Origin: Sepiola atlantica
Taxonomy: Eukaryota; Mollusca; Cephalopoda; Sepiida; Sepiolidae
Reading direction: 5' to 3'
NCBI GenBank assembly: GCA_963556195.1
Contig: OY744535.1
Location: forward strand, 88,799,449-88,863,448
Length of the DNA stretch: 64,000 bases
Each line of letters starts with the position of its first letter. The stretch's first letter is position 1. The translations under genes were made by a program, and so were the position numbers. Below the pieces are notes generated by a model. That model ran no database searches. It was given only the letters and a program-made list of their open reading frames with translations, and was not told where the DNA came from. Positions 1-12,150 of the stretch are shown here, piece by piece.

Positions 1-1612
1 GAGCTACTGTAGTGATAGGTTTTGAAAATATTTTAACGCCATCTTCGATCCCCTTTGGACTATTTTGCAGATGAAAAGGAGGGAGGATACCTAAGTAATT
101 TACGTAGTGCTCAGGAGGCCTCCTTGATTTTCAAAGTATTCGGCGTTGTCCGGGAGAAAAGTGCTCAATATCCTAGATAGAGCTACTGTTGTGATAGGTT
201 TTGAAAATATTTTAACGCCATCTTCGATCCCCTTTGGACTATTTTGCAGATGAAAAGGAGGGAGGATACCTAAGTAATTTACGTAGTGCTCAGGAGGCCT
301 CCTTGATTTTCAAAGTATTCGGCGTTGTCCGGGAGAAAAGTGCTCAATATCCTAGATAGAGCTACTGTAGTGATAGGTTTGGAAAATATTTTAACGCAAT
401 CTTCTATCCCCTTTGGACTATTTTGCAGATGAAAAAGAGGAAGGATACCTAAGTAATTTCAGTAGTGCTCAGGAGGCCTCCTTGATTTTCAAAGTATTCG
501 GCGTTGTCCGGGAGAAAAGTGCTCAATATCCTAGATAGAGCTACTGTAGTGATAGGTTTGGAAAATATTTTAACGCAATCTTCTATCCCCTTTGGACTAT
601 TTTGCAGATGAAAAAGAGGGAGGATACCTAAGTAATTTCAGTAGTGCTCAGGAGGCCTCCTTGATTTTCAAAGTACTCGGCGTTGTCCGGGAGAAAAGTG
701 CTCAATATCCTAGATAGAGCTACTGTAGTGATAGGTTTGGAAAATATTTTAACGCCATCTTCGATCCCCTTTGGACTATTTTGCAGATTAAAAGGAGGGA
801 GGATACCTAAGTAATTTACGTAGTGCTCAGGAGGCCTCCTTGATTTTCAAAGTATTCGGCGTTGTCCGGGAGAAAAGTGCTCAATATCCTAGATAGAGCT
901 ACTGTAGTGATAGGTTTGGAAAATATTTTAACGCCATCTTCGATCCCCTTTGGACTATTTTGCAGATGAAAAGGAGGGAGGATACCTAAGTAATTTACGT
1001 AGTGCTCAGGAGCCCTCCTTGATTTTCAAAGTATTCGGCGTTGTCCGGGAGAAAAGTGCTCAATATCCTAGATAGAACTACTGTAGTGATAGGTTTGGAA
1101 AATATTTTAACGCAATCTTCTATCCCCTTTGGACTATTTTGCAGATCAAAAAGAGGAAGGATACCTAAGTAATTTCAGTAGTGCTCAGGAGGCCTCCTTG
1201 ATTTTCAAAGTACTTGGCGTTGTCCGGGAGAAAAGTGCTCAATATCCTAGATAGAGCTACTGTAGTGATAGGTTTGGAAAATATTTTAACGCCATCTTCG
1301 TTAACCTTTGGACTATTTTGCAGATGAAAAGGAGGGAGGATACCTAAGTAATTTACGTAGTGCTCAGGAGGCCTCCTTGATTTTCAAAGTATTCGGCGTT
1401 GTCCGGGAGAAAAGTGCTCAATATCTTAGATAGAGCTACTGTAGTGATAGATTTCGGAAAATATTTTAACGCCATCTTCGATCCCCTTAGGACTATTTTG
1501 CAGATGAATAGGAGGGAGGATACCTAAGTAATTTACGTAGTGCTCAGGAGGCCTCCTTGATTTTCAAAGTATTCGGCGTTGTCCGGGAGAAAAGTGCTCA
1601 ATATCCTAGATA
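1..1612. repeat. Higher-order repeat, copy 1 (9 monomers, 1,612 bp)
   Basis: Nine monomers in the order A, A (GTTGTGAT variant), B, B, A, A (GGAGCCCTCC variant, followed by GATAGAACTA), B (ACTTGGCG), C (ending CTTAGATAG), D. The same order and the same private variants return immediately in the next 1,612 bp. The length is 9 x 179 plus the single extra base of the D monomer. Confidence 0.93.
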
Positions 1613-3224
1613 GAGCTACTGTAGTGATAGGTTTTGAAAATATTTTAACGCCATCTTCGATCCCCTTTGGACTATTTTGCAGATGAAAAGGAGGGAGGAT
1701 ACCTAAGTAATTTACGTAGTGCTCAGGAGGCCTCCTTGATTTTCAAAGTATTCGGCGTTGTCCGGGAGAAAAGTGCTCAATATCCTAGATAGAGCTACTG
1801 TTGTGATAGGTTTTGAAAATATTTTAACGCCATCTTCGATCCCCTTTGGACTATTTTGCAGATGAAAAGGAGGGAGGATACCTAAGTAATTTACGTAGTG
1901 CTCAGGAGGCCTCCTTGATTTTCAAAGTATTCGGCGTTGTCCGGGAGAAAAGTGCTCAATATCCTAGATAGAGCTACTGTAGTGATAGGTTTGGAAAATA
2001 TTTTAACGCAATCTTCTATCCCCTTTGGACTATTTTGCAGATGAAAAAGAGGAAGGATACCTAAGTAATTTCAGTAGTGCTCAGGAGGCCTCCTTGATTT
2101 TCAAAGTATTCGGCGTTGTCCGGGAGAAAAGTGCTCAATATCCTAGATAGAGCTACTGTAGTGATAGGTTTGGAAAATATTTTAACGCAATCTTCTATCC
2201 CCTTTGGACTATTTTGCAGATGAAAAAGAGGGAGGATACCTAAGTAATTTCAGTAGTGCTCAGGAGGCCTCCTTGATTTTCAAAGTACTCGGCGTTGTCC
2301 GGGAGAAAAGTGCTCAATATCCTAGATAGAGCTACTGTAGTGATAGGTTTGGAAAATATTTTAACGCCATCTTCGATCCCCTTTGGACTATTTTGCAGAT
2401 GAAAAGGAGGGAGGATACCTAAGTAATTTACGTAGTGCTCAGGAGGCCTCCTTGATTTTCAAAGTATTCGGCGTTGTCCGGGAGAAAAGTGCTCAATATC
2501 CTAGATAGAGCTACTGTAGTGATAGGTTTGGAAAATATTTTAACGCCATCTTCGATCCCCTTTGGACTATTTTGCAGATGAAAAGGAGGGAGGATACCTA
2601 AGTAATTTACGTAGTGCTCAGGAGCCCTCCTTGATTTTCAAAGTATTCGGCGTTGTCCGGGAGAAAAGTGCTCAATATCCTAGATAGAACTACTGTAGTG
2701 ATAGGTTTGGAAAATATTTTAACGCAATCTTCTATCCCCTTTGGACTATTTTGCAGATGAAAAAGAGGAAGGATACCTAAGTAATTTCAGTAGTGCTCAG
2801 GAGGCCTCCTTGATTTTCAAAGTACTTGGCGTTGTCCGGGAGAAAAGTGCTCAATATCCTAGATAGAGCTACTGTAGTGATAGGTTTGGAAAATATTTTA
2901 ACGCCATCTTCGTTAACCTTTGGACTATTTTGCAGATGAAAAGGAGGGAGGATACCTAAGTAATTTACGTAGTGCTCAGGAGGCCTCCTTGATTTTCAAA
3001 GTATTCGGCGTTGTCCGGGAGAAAAGTGCTCAATATCTTAGATAGAGCTACTGTAGTGATAGGTTTCGGAAAATATTTTAACGCCATCTTCGATCCCCTT
3101 AGGACTATTTTGCAGATGAATAGGAGGGAGGATACCTAAGTAATTTACGTAGTGCTCAGGAGGCCTCCTTGATTTTCAAAGTATTCGGCGTTGTCCGGGA
3201 GAAAAGTGCTCAATATCCTAGATA
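1613..3224. repeat. Higher-order repeat, copy 2 (9 monomers, 1,612 bp)
   Basis: This matches copy 1 monomer by monomer. I see only three substitutions: GATTAAAAGG to GATGAAAAGG in unit 5, GATCAAAAAG to GATGAAAAAG in unit 7, and GATTTCGG to GGTTTCGG in unit 9. Neighbouring monomers inside one copy differ from each other far more than this, the defining property of higher-order repeats. Confidence 0.93.
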
Positions 3225-5730
3225 GAGCTACTGTAGTGATAGGTTTTGAAAATATTTTAACGCCATCTTCGATCCCCTTTGGACTATTTTGCAGATGAAA
3301 AGGAGGGAGGATACCTAAGTAATTTACGTAGTGCTCAGGAGGCCTCCTTGATTTTCAAAGTATTCGGCGTTGTCCGGGAGAAAAGTGCTCAATATCCTAG
3401 ATAGAGCTACTGTAGTGATAGGTTTTGAAAATATTTTAACGCCATCTTCGATCCCCTTTGGACTATTTTGCAGATGAAAAGGAGGGAGGATACCTAAGTA
3501 ATTTACGTAGTGCTCAGGAGGCCTCCTTGATTTTCAAAGTATTCGGCGTTGTCCGGGAGAAAAGTGCTCAATATCCTAGATAGAGCTACTGTAGTGATAG
3601 GTTTGGAAAATATTTTAACGCAATCTTCTATCCCCTTTGGACTATTTTGCAGATGAAAAAGAGGAAGGATACCTAAGTAATTTCAGTAGTGCTCAGGAGG
3701 CCTCCTTGATTTTCAAAGTATTCGGCGTTGTCCGGGAGAAAAGTGCTCAATATCCTAGATAGAGCTACTGTAGTGATAGGTTTGGAAAATATTTTAACGC
3801 AATCTTCTATCCCCTTTGGACTATTTTGCAGATGAAAAAGAGGGAGGATACCTAAGTAATTTCAGTAGTGCTCAGGAGGCCTCCTTGATTTTCAAAGTAT
3901 TCGGCGTTGTCCGGGAGAAAAGTGCTCAATATCCTAGATAGAACTACTGTAGTGATAGGTTTGGAAAATATTTTAACGCAATCTTCTATCCCCTTTGGAC
4001 TATTTTGCAGATGAAAAAGAGGAAGGATACCTAAGTAATTTCAGTAGTGCTCAGGACGCCTCCTTGATTTTCAAAGTACTCGGCGTTGTCCGGGAGAAAA
4101 GTGCTCAATATCCTAGATAGAGCTACTGTAGTGATAGGTTTGGAAAATATTTTAACGCAATATTCTATCCCCTTTGGACTATTTTGCAGATGAAAAAGAG
4201 GGAGGATACCTAAGTAATTTCAGTAGTGCTCAGGAGGCCTCCTTGATTTTCAAAGTACTCGGCGTTGTCCGGTAGAAAAGTGCTCAATATCCTAGATAGA
4301 GCTACTGTAGTGATAGGTTTGGAAAATATTTTAACGCCATCTTCGATCCCCTTTGGACTATTTTGCAGATGAAAAGGAGGGAGGATACCTAAGTAATTTA
4401 CGTAGTGCTCAGGAGGCCTCCTTGATTTTCAAAGTATTCGGCGTTGTCCGGGAGAAAAGTGCTCAATATCCTAGATAGAGCTACTGTAGTGATAGGTTTT
4501 GAAAATATTTTAACGCCATCTTCGATCCCCTTTGGACTATTTTGCAGATGAAAAGGAGGGAGGATACCTAAGTAATTTACGTAGTGCTCAGGAGGCCTCC
4601 TTGATTTTCAAAGTATTCGGCGTTGTCCGGGAGAAAAGTGCTCAATATCCTAGATAGAGCTACTGTAGTGATAGGTTTTGAAAATATTTTAACGCCATCT
4701 TCGATCCCCTTTGGACTATTTTGCAGATGAAAAGGAGGGAGGATACCTAAGTAATTTACGTAGTGCTCAGGAGGCCTCCTTGATTTTCAAAGTATTCGGC
4801 GTTGTCCGGGAGAAAAGTGCTCAATATCCTAGATAGAGCTACTGTAGTGATAGGTTTGGAAAATATTTTAACGCAATCTTCTATCCCCTTTGGACTATTT
4901 TGCAGATGAAAAAGAGGAAGGATACCTAAGTAATTTCAGTAGTGCTCAGGAGGCCTCCTTGATTTTCAAAGTACTCGGTGTTGTCCGGGAGAAAAGTGCT
5001 CAATATCCTAGATAGAGCTACTGTAGTGATAGGTTTGGAAAATATTTTAACGCCATCTTCGATCCCCTTTGGACTATTTTGCAGATGAAAAGGAGGGAGG
5101 ATACCTAAGTAATTTACGTAGTGCTCAGGAGGCCTCCTTGATTTTCCAAGTATTCGGCGTTGTCCGGGAGAAAAGTGCTCAATATCCTAGATAGAGCTAC
5201 TGTAGTGATAGGTTTGGAAAATATTTTAACACCATCTTCGTTAACCTTTGGACTATTTTGCAGATGAAAAGGAGGGAGGATACCTAAGTAATTTCAGTAG
5301 TGCTCAGGAGGCCTCCTTGATTTTCAAAGTACTCGGCGTTGTCCGGGAGAAAAGTGCTCAATATCCTAGATAGAGCTACTGTAGTGATAGGTTTGGAAAA
5401 TATTTTAACGCAATCTTCTATCCCCTTTGGACTATTTTGCAGATGAAAAAGAGGGAGGATACCTAAGTAATTTCAGTAGTGCTCAGGAGGCCTCCTTGAT
5501 TTTCAAAGTACTCGGCGTTGTCCGGGAGAAAAGTGCTCAATATCCTAGATAGAGCTACTGTAGTGATAGGTTTGGAAAATATTTTAACGCAATCTTCTAT
5601 CCCCTTTGGACTATTTTGCAGATGAAAAAGAGGGAGGATACTTAAGTAATTTCAGTAGTGCTCAGGAGGCCTCCTTGATTTTCAAAGTACTCGGCGTTGT
5701 CCGAGAGAAAAGTGCTCAATATCCTAGATA
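3225..5730. repeat. Partial and rearranged higher-order repeat segment
   Basis: The third unit starts at 3,225 with the A, A, B, B order of copies 1 and 2. It then jumps, through a GATAGAACTAC junction near 3,940, into further B-type monomers and a run of A monomers, omitting the two A monomers expected at units 5 and 6. This looks like unequal exchange between higher-order units out of register. Monomer length stays at 179. Confidence 0.8.
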
Positions 5731-6806
5731 GAGCTACTGTAGTGATAGGTTTGGAAAATATTTTAACGCCATCTTCGTTAACCTTTGGACTATTTTGCAG
5801 ATGAAAAGGAGGGAGGATACCTAAGTAATTTACGTAGTGCTCAGGAGGCCTCCTTGATTTTCAAAGTATTCGGCGTTGTCCGGGAGAAAAGTGCTCAATA
5901 TCTTAGATAGAGCTACTGTAGTGATAGGTTTCGGAAAATATTTTAACGCCATCTTCGATCCCCTTAGGACTATTTTGCAGATGAATAGGAGGGAGGATAC
6001 CTAAGTAATTTACGTAGTGCTCAGGAGGCCTCCTTGATTTTCAAAGTATTCGGCGTTGTCCGGGAGAAAAGTGCTCAATATCCTAGATAGAGCTACTGTA
6101 GTGATAGGTTTGGAAAATATTTTAACGCCATCTTCGATCCCCTTTGGACTATTTTGCAGATGAAAAGGAGGGAGGATACCTAAGTAATTTACGTAGTGCT
6201 CAGGAGCCCTCTTTGATTTTCAAAGTATTCGGCGTTGTCCGGGAGAAAAGTGCTCAATATCCTAGATAGAACTACTGTAGTGATAGGTTTGGAAAATATT
6301 TTAACGCAATCTTCTATCCCCTTTGGACTATTTTGCAGATGAAAAAGAGGAAGGATACCTAAGTAATTTCAGTAGTGCTCAGGAGGCCTCCTTGATTTTC
6401 AAAGTACTCGGCGTTGTCCGGGAGAAAAGTGCTCAATATCCTAGATAGAGCTACTGTAGTGATAGGTTTGGAAAATATTTTAACGCCATCTTCGTTAACC
6501 TTTGGACTATTTTGCAGATGAAAAGGAGGGAGGATACCTAAGTAATTTACGTAGTGCTCAGGAGGCCTCCTTGATTTTCAAAGTATTCGGCGTTGTCCGG
6601 GAGAAAAGTGCTCAATATCTTAGATAGAGCTACTGTAGTGATAGGTTTCGGAAAATATTTTAACGCCATCTTCGATCCCCTTAGGACTATTTTGCAGATG
6701 AATAGGAGGGAGGATACCTAAGTAATTTACGTAGTGCTCAGGAGGCCTCCTTGATTTTCAAAGTATTCGGCGTTGTCCGGGAGAAAAGTGCTCAATATCC
6801 TAGATA
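5731..6806. repeat. 4-monomer local amplification (717 bp) plus half a repeat
   Basis: Monomer order is C, D, A (GGAGCCCTCT variant), B, then C, D again. The C-type TTCGTTAACC occurs at 5,774 and 6,491, a spacing of 717 bp, which is 4 x 179 plus the D extra base. Private variants (CTTAGATAG after C, CCCCTTAGG and GAATAGG in D) are repeated exactly. Confidence 0.85.
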
Positions 6807-7701
6807 GAGCTACTGTAGTGATAGGTTTTGAAAATATTTTAACGCCATCTTCGATCCCCTTTGGACTATTTTGCAGATGAAAAGGAGGGAGGATACCTAA
6901 GTAATTTCAGTAGTGCTCAGGAGGCCTCCTTGATTTTCAAAGTATTCGGCGTTGTCCGGGAGAAAAGTGCTCAATATCTTAGATAGAGCTACTGTAGTGA
7001 TAGGTTTGGAAAATATTTTAACGCCATCTTCGATCCCCTTTGGACTATTTTGCAGATGAAAAGGAGGGAGGATACCTAAGTAATTTACGTAGTGCTCAGG
7101 AGGCCTCCTTGATTTTCAAAGTATTCGGCGTTGTCCGGGAGAAAAGTGCTCAATATCCTAGATAGAGCTACTGTAGTGATAGGTTTGGAAAATATTTTAA
7201 CGCAATCTTCTATCCCCTTTGGACTATTTTGCAGATGAAAAAGAGGAAGGATACCTAAGTAATTTCAGTAGTGCTCAGGAGGCCTCCTTGATTTTCAAAG
7301 TACTCGGTGTTGTCCGGGAGAAAAGTGCTCAATATCCTAGATAGAGCTACTGTAGTGATAGGTTTGGAAAATATTTTAACGCAATCTTCTATCCCCTTTG
7401 GACTATTTTGCAGATGAAAAAGAGGGAGGATACCTAAGTAATTTCAGTAGTGCTCAGGAGGCCTCCTTGATTTTCAAAGTACTCGGCGTTGTCCGGGAGA
7501 AAAGTGCTCAATATCCTAGATAGAGCTACTGTAGTGATAGGTTTGGAAAATATTTTAACGCCATCTTCGATCCCCTTTGGACTATTTTGCAGATGAAAAG
7601 GAGGGAGGATACCTAAGTAATTTACGTAGTGCTCAGGAGGCCTCCTTGATTTTCAAAGTATTCGGCGTTGTCCGGGAGAAAAGTGCTCAATATCCTAGAT
7701 A

Positions 7702-10028
7702 GAGCTACTGTAGTGATAGGTTTGGAAAATATTTTAACGCCATCTTCGTTAACCTTTGGACTATTTTGCAGATGAAAAGGAGGGAGGATACCTAAGTAAT
7801 TTCAGTAGTGCTCAGGAGGCCTCCTTGATTTTCAAAGTATTCGGCGTTGTCCGGGAGAAAAGTGCTCAATATCCTAGATAGAGCTACTGTAGTGATAGGT
7901 TTGGAAAATATTTTAACGCCATCTTCGATCCCCTTTGGACTATTTTGCAGATGAAAAGGAGGGAGGATACCTAAGTAATTTACGTAGTGCTCAGGAGGCC
8001 TCCTTGATTTTCAAAGTATTCGGCGTTGTCCGGGAGAAAAGTGCTCAATATCCTAGATAGAACTACTGTAGTGATAGGTTTGGAAAATATTTTAACGCAA
8101 TCTTCTATCCCCTTTGGACTATTTTGCAGATGAAAAAGAGGAAGGATACCTAAGTAATTTCAGTAGTGCTCAGGAGGCCTCCTTGATTTTCAAAGTACTC
8201 GGTGTTGTCCGGGAGAAAAGTGCTCAATATCCTAGATAGAGCTACTGTAGTGATAGGTTTGGAAAATATTTTAACGCAATATTCTATCCCCTTTGGACTA
8301 TTTTGCAGATGAAAAAGAGGGAAGATACCTAAGTAATTTCAGTAGTGCTCAGGAGGCCTCCTTGATTTTCAAAGTACTCGGCGTTGTCCGGGAGAAAAGT
8401 GCTCAATATCCTAGATAGAGCTACTGTAGTGATAGGTTTTGAAAATATTTTAACGCCATCTTCGATCCCCTTTGGACTATTTTGCAGATGAAAAGGAGGG
8501 AGGATACCTAAGTAATTTACGTAGTGCTCAGGAGGCCTCCTTGATTTTCAAAGTATTCAGCGTTGTCCGGGAGAAAAGTGCTCAATATCCTAGATAGAGC
8601 TACTGTAGTGATAGGTTTGGAAAATATTTTAACGCCATCTTCGATCCCCTTTGGACTATTTTGCAGATGAAAAGGAGGGAGGATACCTAAGTAATTTACG
8701 TAGTGCTCAGGAGGCCTCCTTGATTTTCAAAGTATTCGGCGTTGTCCGGGAGAAAAGTGCTCAATATCCTAGATAGAGCTACTGTAGTTATAGGTTTGGA
8801 AAATATTTTAACGCCATCTTCGATCCCCTTTGGACTATTTTGCAGATGAAAAGGAGGGAGGATACCTAAGTAATTTACGTAGTGCTCAGGAGGCCTCCTT
8901 GATTTTCAAAGTATTCGGCGTTGTCCGGGAGAAAAGTGCTCAATATCCTAGATAGAGCTACTGTAGTGATAGGTTTGGAAAATATTTTAACGCCATTTTC
9001 GATCCCCTTTGGACTATTTTGCAGATGAAAAGGAGGGAGGATACCTAAGTAATTTACGTAGTGCTTAAGAGGCCTCCTTGATTTTCAAAGTATTCGGCGT
9101 TGTCCGGGAGAAAAGTGCTCAATATCCTAGATAGAGCTACTGTAGTGATAGGTTTGGAAAATATTTTAACGCCATCTTCGTTAACCTTTGGACTATTTTG
9201 CAGATGAAAAGGAGGGAGGATACCTAAGTAATTTCAGTAGTGCTCAGGAGGCTTCCTTGATTTTCAAAGTATTCGGCGTTGTCCGGGAGAAAAGTGCTCA
9301 ATATCCTAGATAGAGCTACTGTAGTGATAGGTTTGGAAAATATTTTAACGCCATCTTCGATCCCCTTTGGACTATTTTGCAGATGAAAAGGAGGGAGGAT
9401 ACCTAAGTAATTTACGTAGTGCTCAGGAGGCCTCCTTGATTTTCAAAGTATTCGGCGTTGTCCGGGAGAAAAGTGCTCAATATCCTAGATAGAACTACTG
9501 TAGTGATAGGTTTGGAAAATATTTTAACGCAATCTTCTATCCCCTTTGGACTATTTTGCAGATGAAAAAGAGGAAGGATACCTAAGTAATTTCAGTAGTG
9601 CTCAGGAGGCCTCCTTGATTTTCAAAGTACTCGGCGTTGTCCGGGAGAAAAGTGCTCAATATCCTAGATAGAGCTACTGTAGTGATAGGTTTGGAAAATA
9701 TTTTAACGCAATATTCTATCCCCTTTGGACTATTTTGCAGATGAAAAAGAGGGAGGATACCTAAGTAATTTCAGTAGTGCTCAGGAGGCCTCCTTGATTT
9801 TCAAAGTACTCGGCGTTGTCCGGGAGAAAAGTGCTCAATATCCTAGATAGAGCTACTGTAGTGATAGGTTTGGAAAATATTTTAACGCCATCTTCGATCC
9901 CCTTTGGACTATTTTGCAGATGAAAAGGAGGGAGGATACGTAAGTAATTTACGTAGTGCTCAGGAGGCCTCCTTGATTTTTAAAGTATTCAGCGTTGTCC
10001 GGGAGAAAAGTGCTCAATATCCTAGATA
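7702..10028. repeat. Second higher-order family: 5-monomer block repeated at 1,432 bp
   Basis: Monomers starting at 7,702 run C (with TTCAGTAG), A (followed by GATAGAACTAC), B, B (ATATTCTATCC variant), A (ATTCAGCG variant). The same five, with the same private variants, start again at 9,134. The spacing is 1,432 bp, exactly 8 x 179. The three monomers between the blocks are A types. This unit differs from the 9-monomer unit at the left end. Confidence 0.82.
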
Positions 10029-10744
10029 GAGCTACTGTAGTGATAGGTTTGGAAAATATTTTAACGCCATCTTCGTTAACCTTTGGACTATTTTGCAGAT
10101 GAAAAGAAGGGAGGATACCTAAGTAATTTACGTAGTGCTCAGGAGGCCTCCTTGATTTTCAAAGTATTCGGCGTTGTCCGGGAGAAAAGTGCTCAATATC
10201 CTAGATAGGGCTACTGTAGTGATAGGTTTGGAAAATATTTTAACGCCATCTTCGATCCCCTTTGGACTATTTTGCAGATGAAAAGGAGGGAGGATACCTA
10301 AGTAATTTACGTAGTGCTCAGGAGGCCTCCTTGATTTTCAAAGTATTCGGCGTTGTCCGGGAGAAAAGTGCTCAATATCCTAGATAGAGCTACTGTAGTG
10401 ATAGGTTTGGAAAATATTTTAACGCCATCTTCGTTACCCTTTGGACTATTTTGCAGATGAAAAAGAGGGAGGATACCTAAGTAATTTCAGTAGTGCTCAG
10501 GAGGCCTCCTTGATTTTCAAAGTATTCGGCGTTGTCCGGGAGAAAAGTGCTCAATATCCTAGATAGAACTACTGTAGTGATAGGTTTGGAAAATATTTTA
10601 ACGCCATCTTCGTTACCCTTTGGACTATTTTGCAGATAAAAAGGCGGGAGGATATCTAAGTAATTTCAGTAGTGCTCATGAGGCCTCCTTGATTTTCAAA
10701 GTACTCGGCGTTGTCCGGGAGAAAATTGCTCAATGTCCTAGATA

Positions 10745-10987
10745 GAGCTACTGTAGTGATAGGTTTGGATAATATTTTAACAGCATCTACGCTGAAAAGG
10801 ATGGGGGAATCCATAAGAGTGATTTCAGTAGTGCTCAGGAGGCCTCCTTGATTTTCAAATTACTCGGCGTTGTCCGGGAGAAAATTGCTCAATGTCCTAG
10901 ATAGAGCTACTGTAGTGATAGGTTTTGATAATATTTTAACAGAATCTATTTTGCAGATGAAAAGGAGAGGGGGGTCAGTAAGAGTGA
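10745..10987. repeat. Degenerate satellite monomers at the array edge
   Basis: The monomer at 10,745 is only 159 bp long. It carries an altered segment (ACAGCATCTACGCTGAAAAGG) in place of the usual middle part. The next one, from 10,904, keeps the satellite start, then runs into the minisatellite. Divergence rises here compared with the core array, as is usual at satellite borders. Confidence 0.85.
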
Positions 10988-11402
10988 CTTCTGCGGTATT
11001 GCACTCTGGGTGTTCTTCTGCGGTATAGGAACCTGAATATTCTGCAGTATGGCACCAGGGGAGTGCTTCTGCGGGATAGAAGCTTGAGGCTTCTGCGGTA
11101 TGGCATCAGGGGTGCTATTGCGGTATAGAAACCAGGGGGGTGCTTCTGCGATATAGGAACCTCGGGTTTCTGCTCTATGGCACCCGGGGGGTGCTTCTGC
11201 GGTATGGCACCGGAGGGGTGCTTCTGTGGTATAGAAACCAGGGGGGTGCTTCTGCAATATAGCAACCAGGGGGCTACTTCTGTGGTATATCAACCGGAGG
11301 GTGGTTCTGCAATAGGGAACCATGAGGTGGTATGGCACCCAGGGGGGTGCTTCTGCCGTATGGCACTTAGGGCAGGTGCTTCTGCGGTATAGAATCACGA
11401 GG
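10988..11402. repeat. GC-rich ~27-bp minisatellite inside a satellite monomer
   Basis: About fifteen degenerate copies of a unit of 24-29 bp with consensus GGGGTGCTTCTGCGGTATGG followed by CACCAG or AACCAG. Satellite sequence stops at AAGAGTGA on the left and resumes at CGGCGTTGTCC on the right, so the block sits inside one monomer. Open frames read across it are by-products of the repeat. Its G-richness contrasts sharply with the flanks. Confidence 0.9.
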
Positions 11403-12147
11403 CTTCTCGGCGTTGTCCATGAGAAAAGTGCTCAATATCCTAGATAGAGCTACTGTAGTGATAGGTTTGGAAAATATTTTAACGCCATCTTCGTTCCCCT
11501 TTGGACTATTTTGCAGATGAAAAGGAGGGAGGATACCTAAGTGATTTTAGTAGTGCTCAGGAGGCTTTCTTAATTGTCAAAGTATTCTTCATTGTCCGGG
11601 ATAAAAGTGCTCAATGTCCTAGATAGAGCTACTACAGTGATAGGGTTGGATAATATTTTAACAGCATCTACGCTGAAAAGGATATGGAATCGATAAGAGT
11701 GATTTACGTAGTGCTCAGGAGGCCTCCTTGATTTTCAAAGTACTCGGCGTTGTCCAGGAGAAAAGTGTACAATATCCTAGATAGAGCTACTGTAGTGATA
11801 GGTTTGGAAAATATTTTAACGCTATCTTTGTTCCCCTTTGGACTATTTTGCAGATGAAAAAGTAGGGAGGATACCTAAATGATTTCAGTAGTTCTCAGGA
11901 GGCTTCCTTGATTATCAAAGTACTCGGCGTTGGCCGGGAGAAAAGTGCTCAATGTCCTAGATAGAGCTACTGTAGTGATAGGTTTGGAAAATATTTTTAC
12001 GCCATCTTTGTTCCCCTTTGGACTATTTCGCAGATCAGAAGGAGAGAGGATACCTAAGTGATTTCACTAGTGCTCATGAGGCCTCCTTGATTTTCAAAGT
12101 ACTCGGCGTTGTCCGAGAGAAAAGTGCTCAATATCCTAGATAGAGCT
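11403..12147. repeat. Distal satellite monomers, diverged
   Basis: After a partial unit, monomers start at 11,447 (179 bp), 11,626 (158 bp), 11,784 (180 bp) and 11,964 (179 bp). The 158-bp unit has the same ACAGCATCTACGCTGAAAAGG segment as the 159-bp unit at 10,745, so a short monomer subtype exists. The satellite ends at GATAGAGCT (12,147), where the 30-bp array begins without a spacer. Confidence 0.88.
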
Positions 12148-12150
12148 ATG

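Larger units (their letters stand above)
1..10744. repeat. 179-bp satellite array, 60 monomers with higher-order structure
   Basis: Head-to-tail monomers each begin GAGCTACTGTAGTGATAGG. Unit starts fall at 1, 180, 359, 538 and so on to 10,745. Sixty units occupy 10,744 bp, which equals 60 x 179 plus 4. The four extra bases come from four units carrying TTTCGG instead of TTTGG (near 1,450, 3,063, 5,930, 6,647). Monomer variants recur: type A (CCATCTTCGATCC, TTACGTAG, ATTCGG), type B (CAATCTTCTATCC, GAAAAAGAGG, TTCAGTAG, often ACTCGG), type C (TTCGTTAACC) and type D (CCCCTTAGGAC, GAATAGG). The variants are arranged in repeating order rather than at random. I saw no open reading frame of useful length. 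A centromeric or heterochromatic satellite is the natural reading, but position on the chromosome cannot be told from sequence. The array is cut by the window's left edge. Confidence 0.97.

Noticed and set aside
1..10744. CRISPR array reading of the regular repeats
   Set aside because: Monomers are contiguous with no unique spacers, and the sequence context is eukaryotic.
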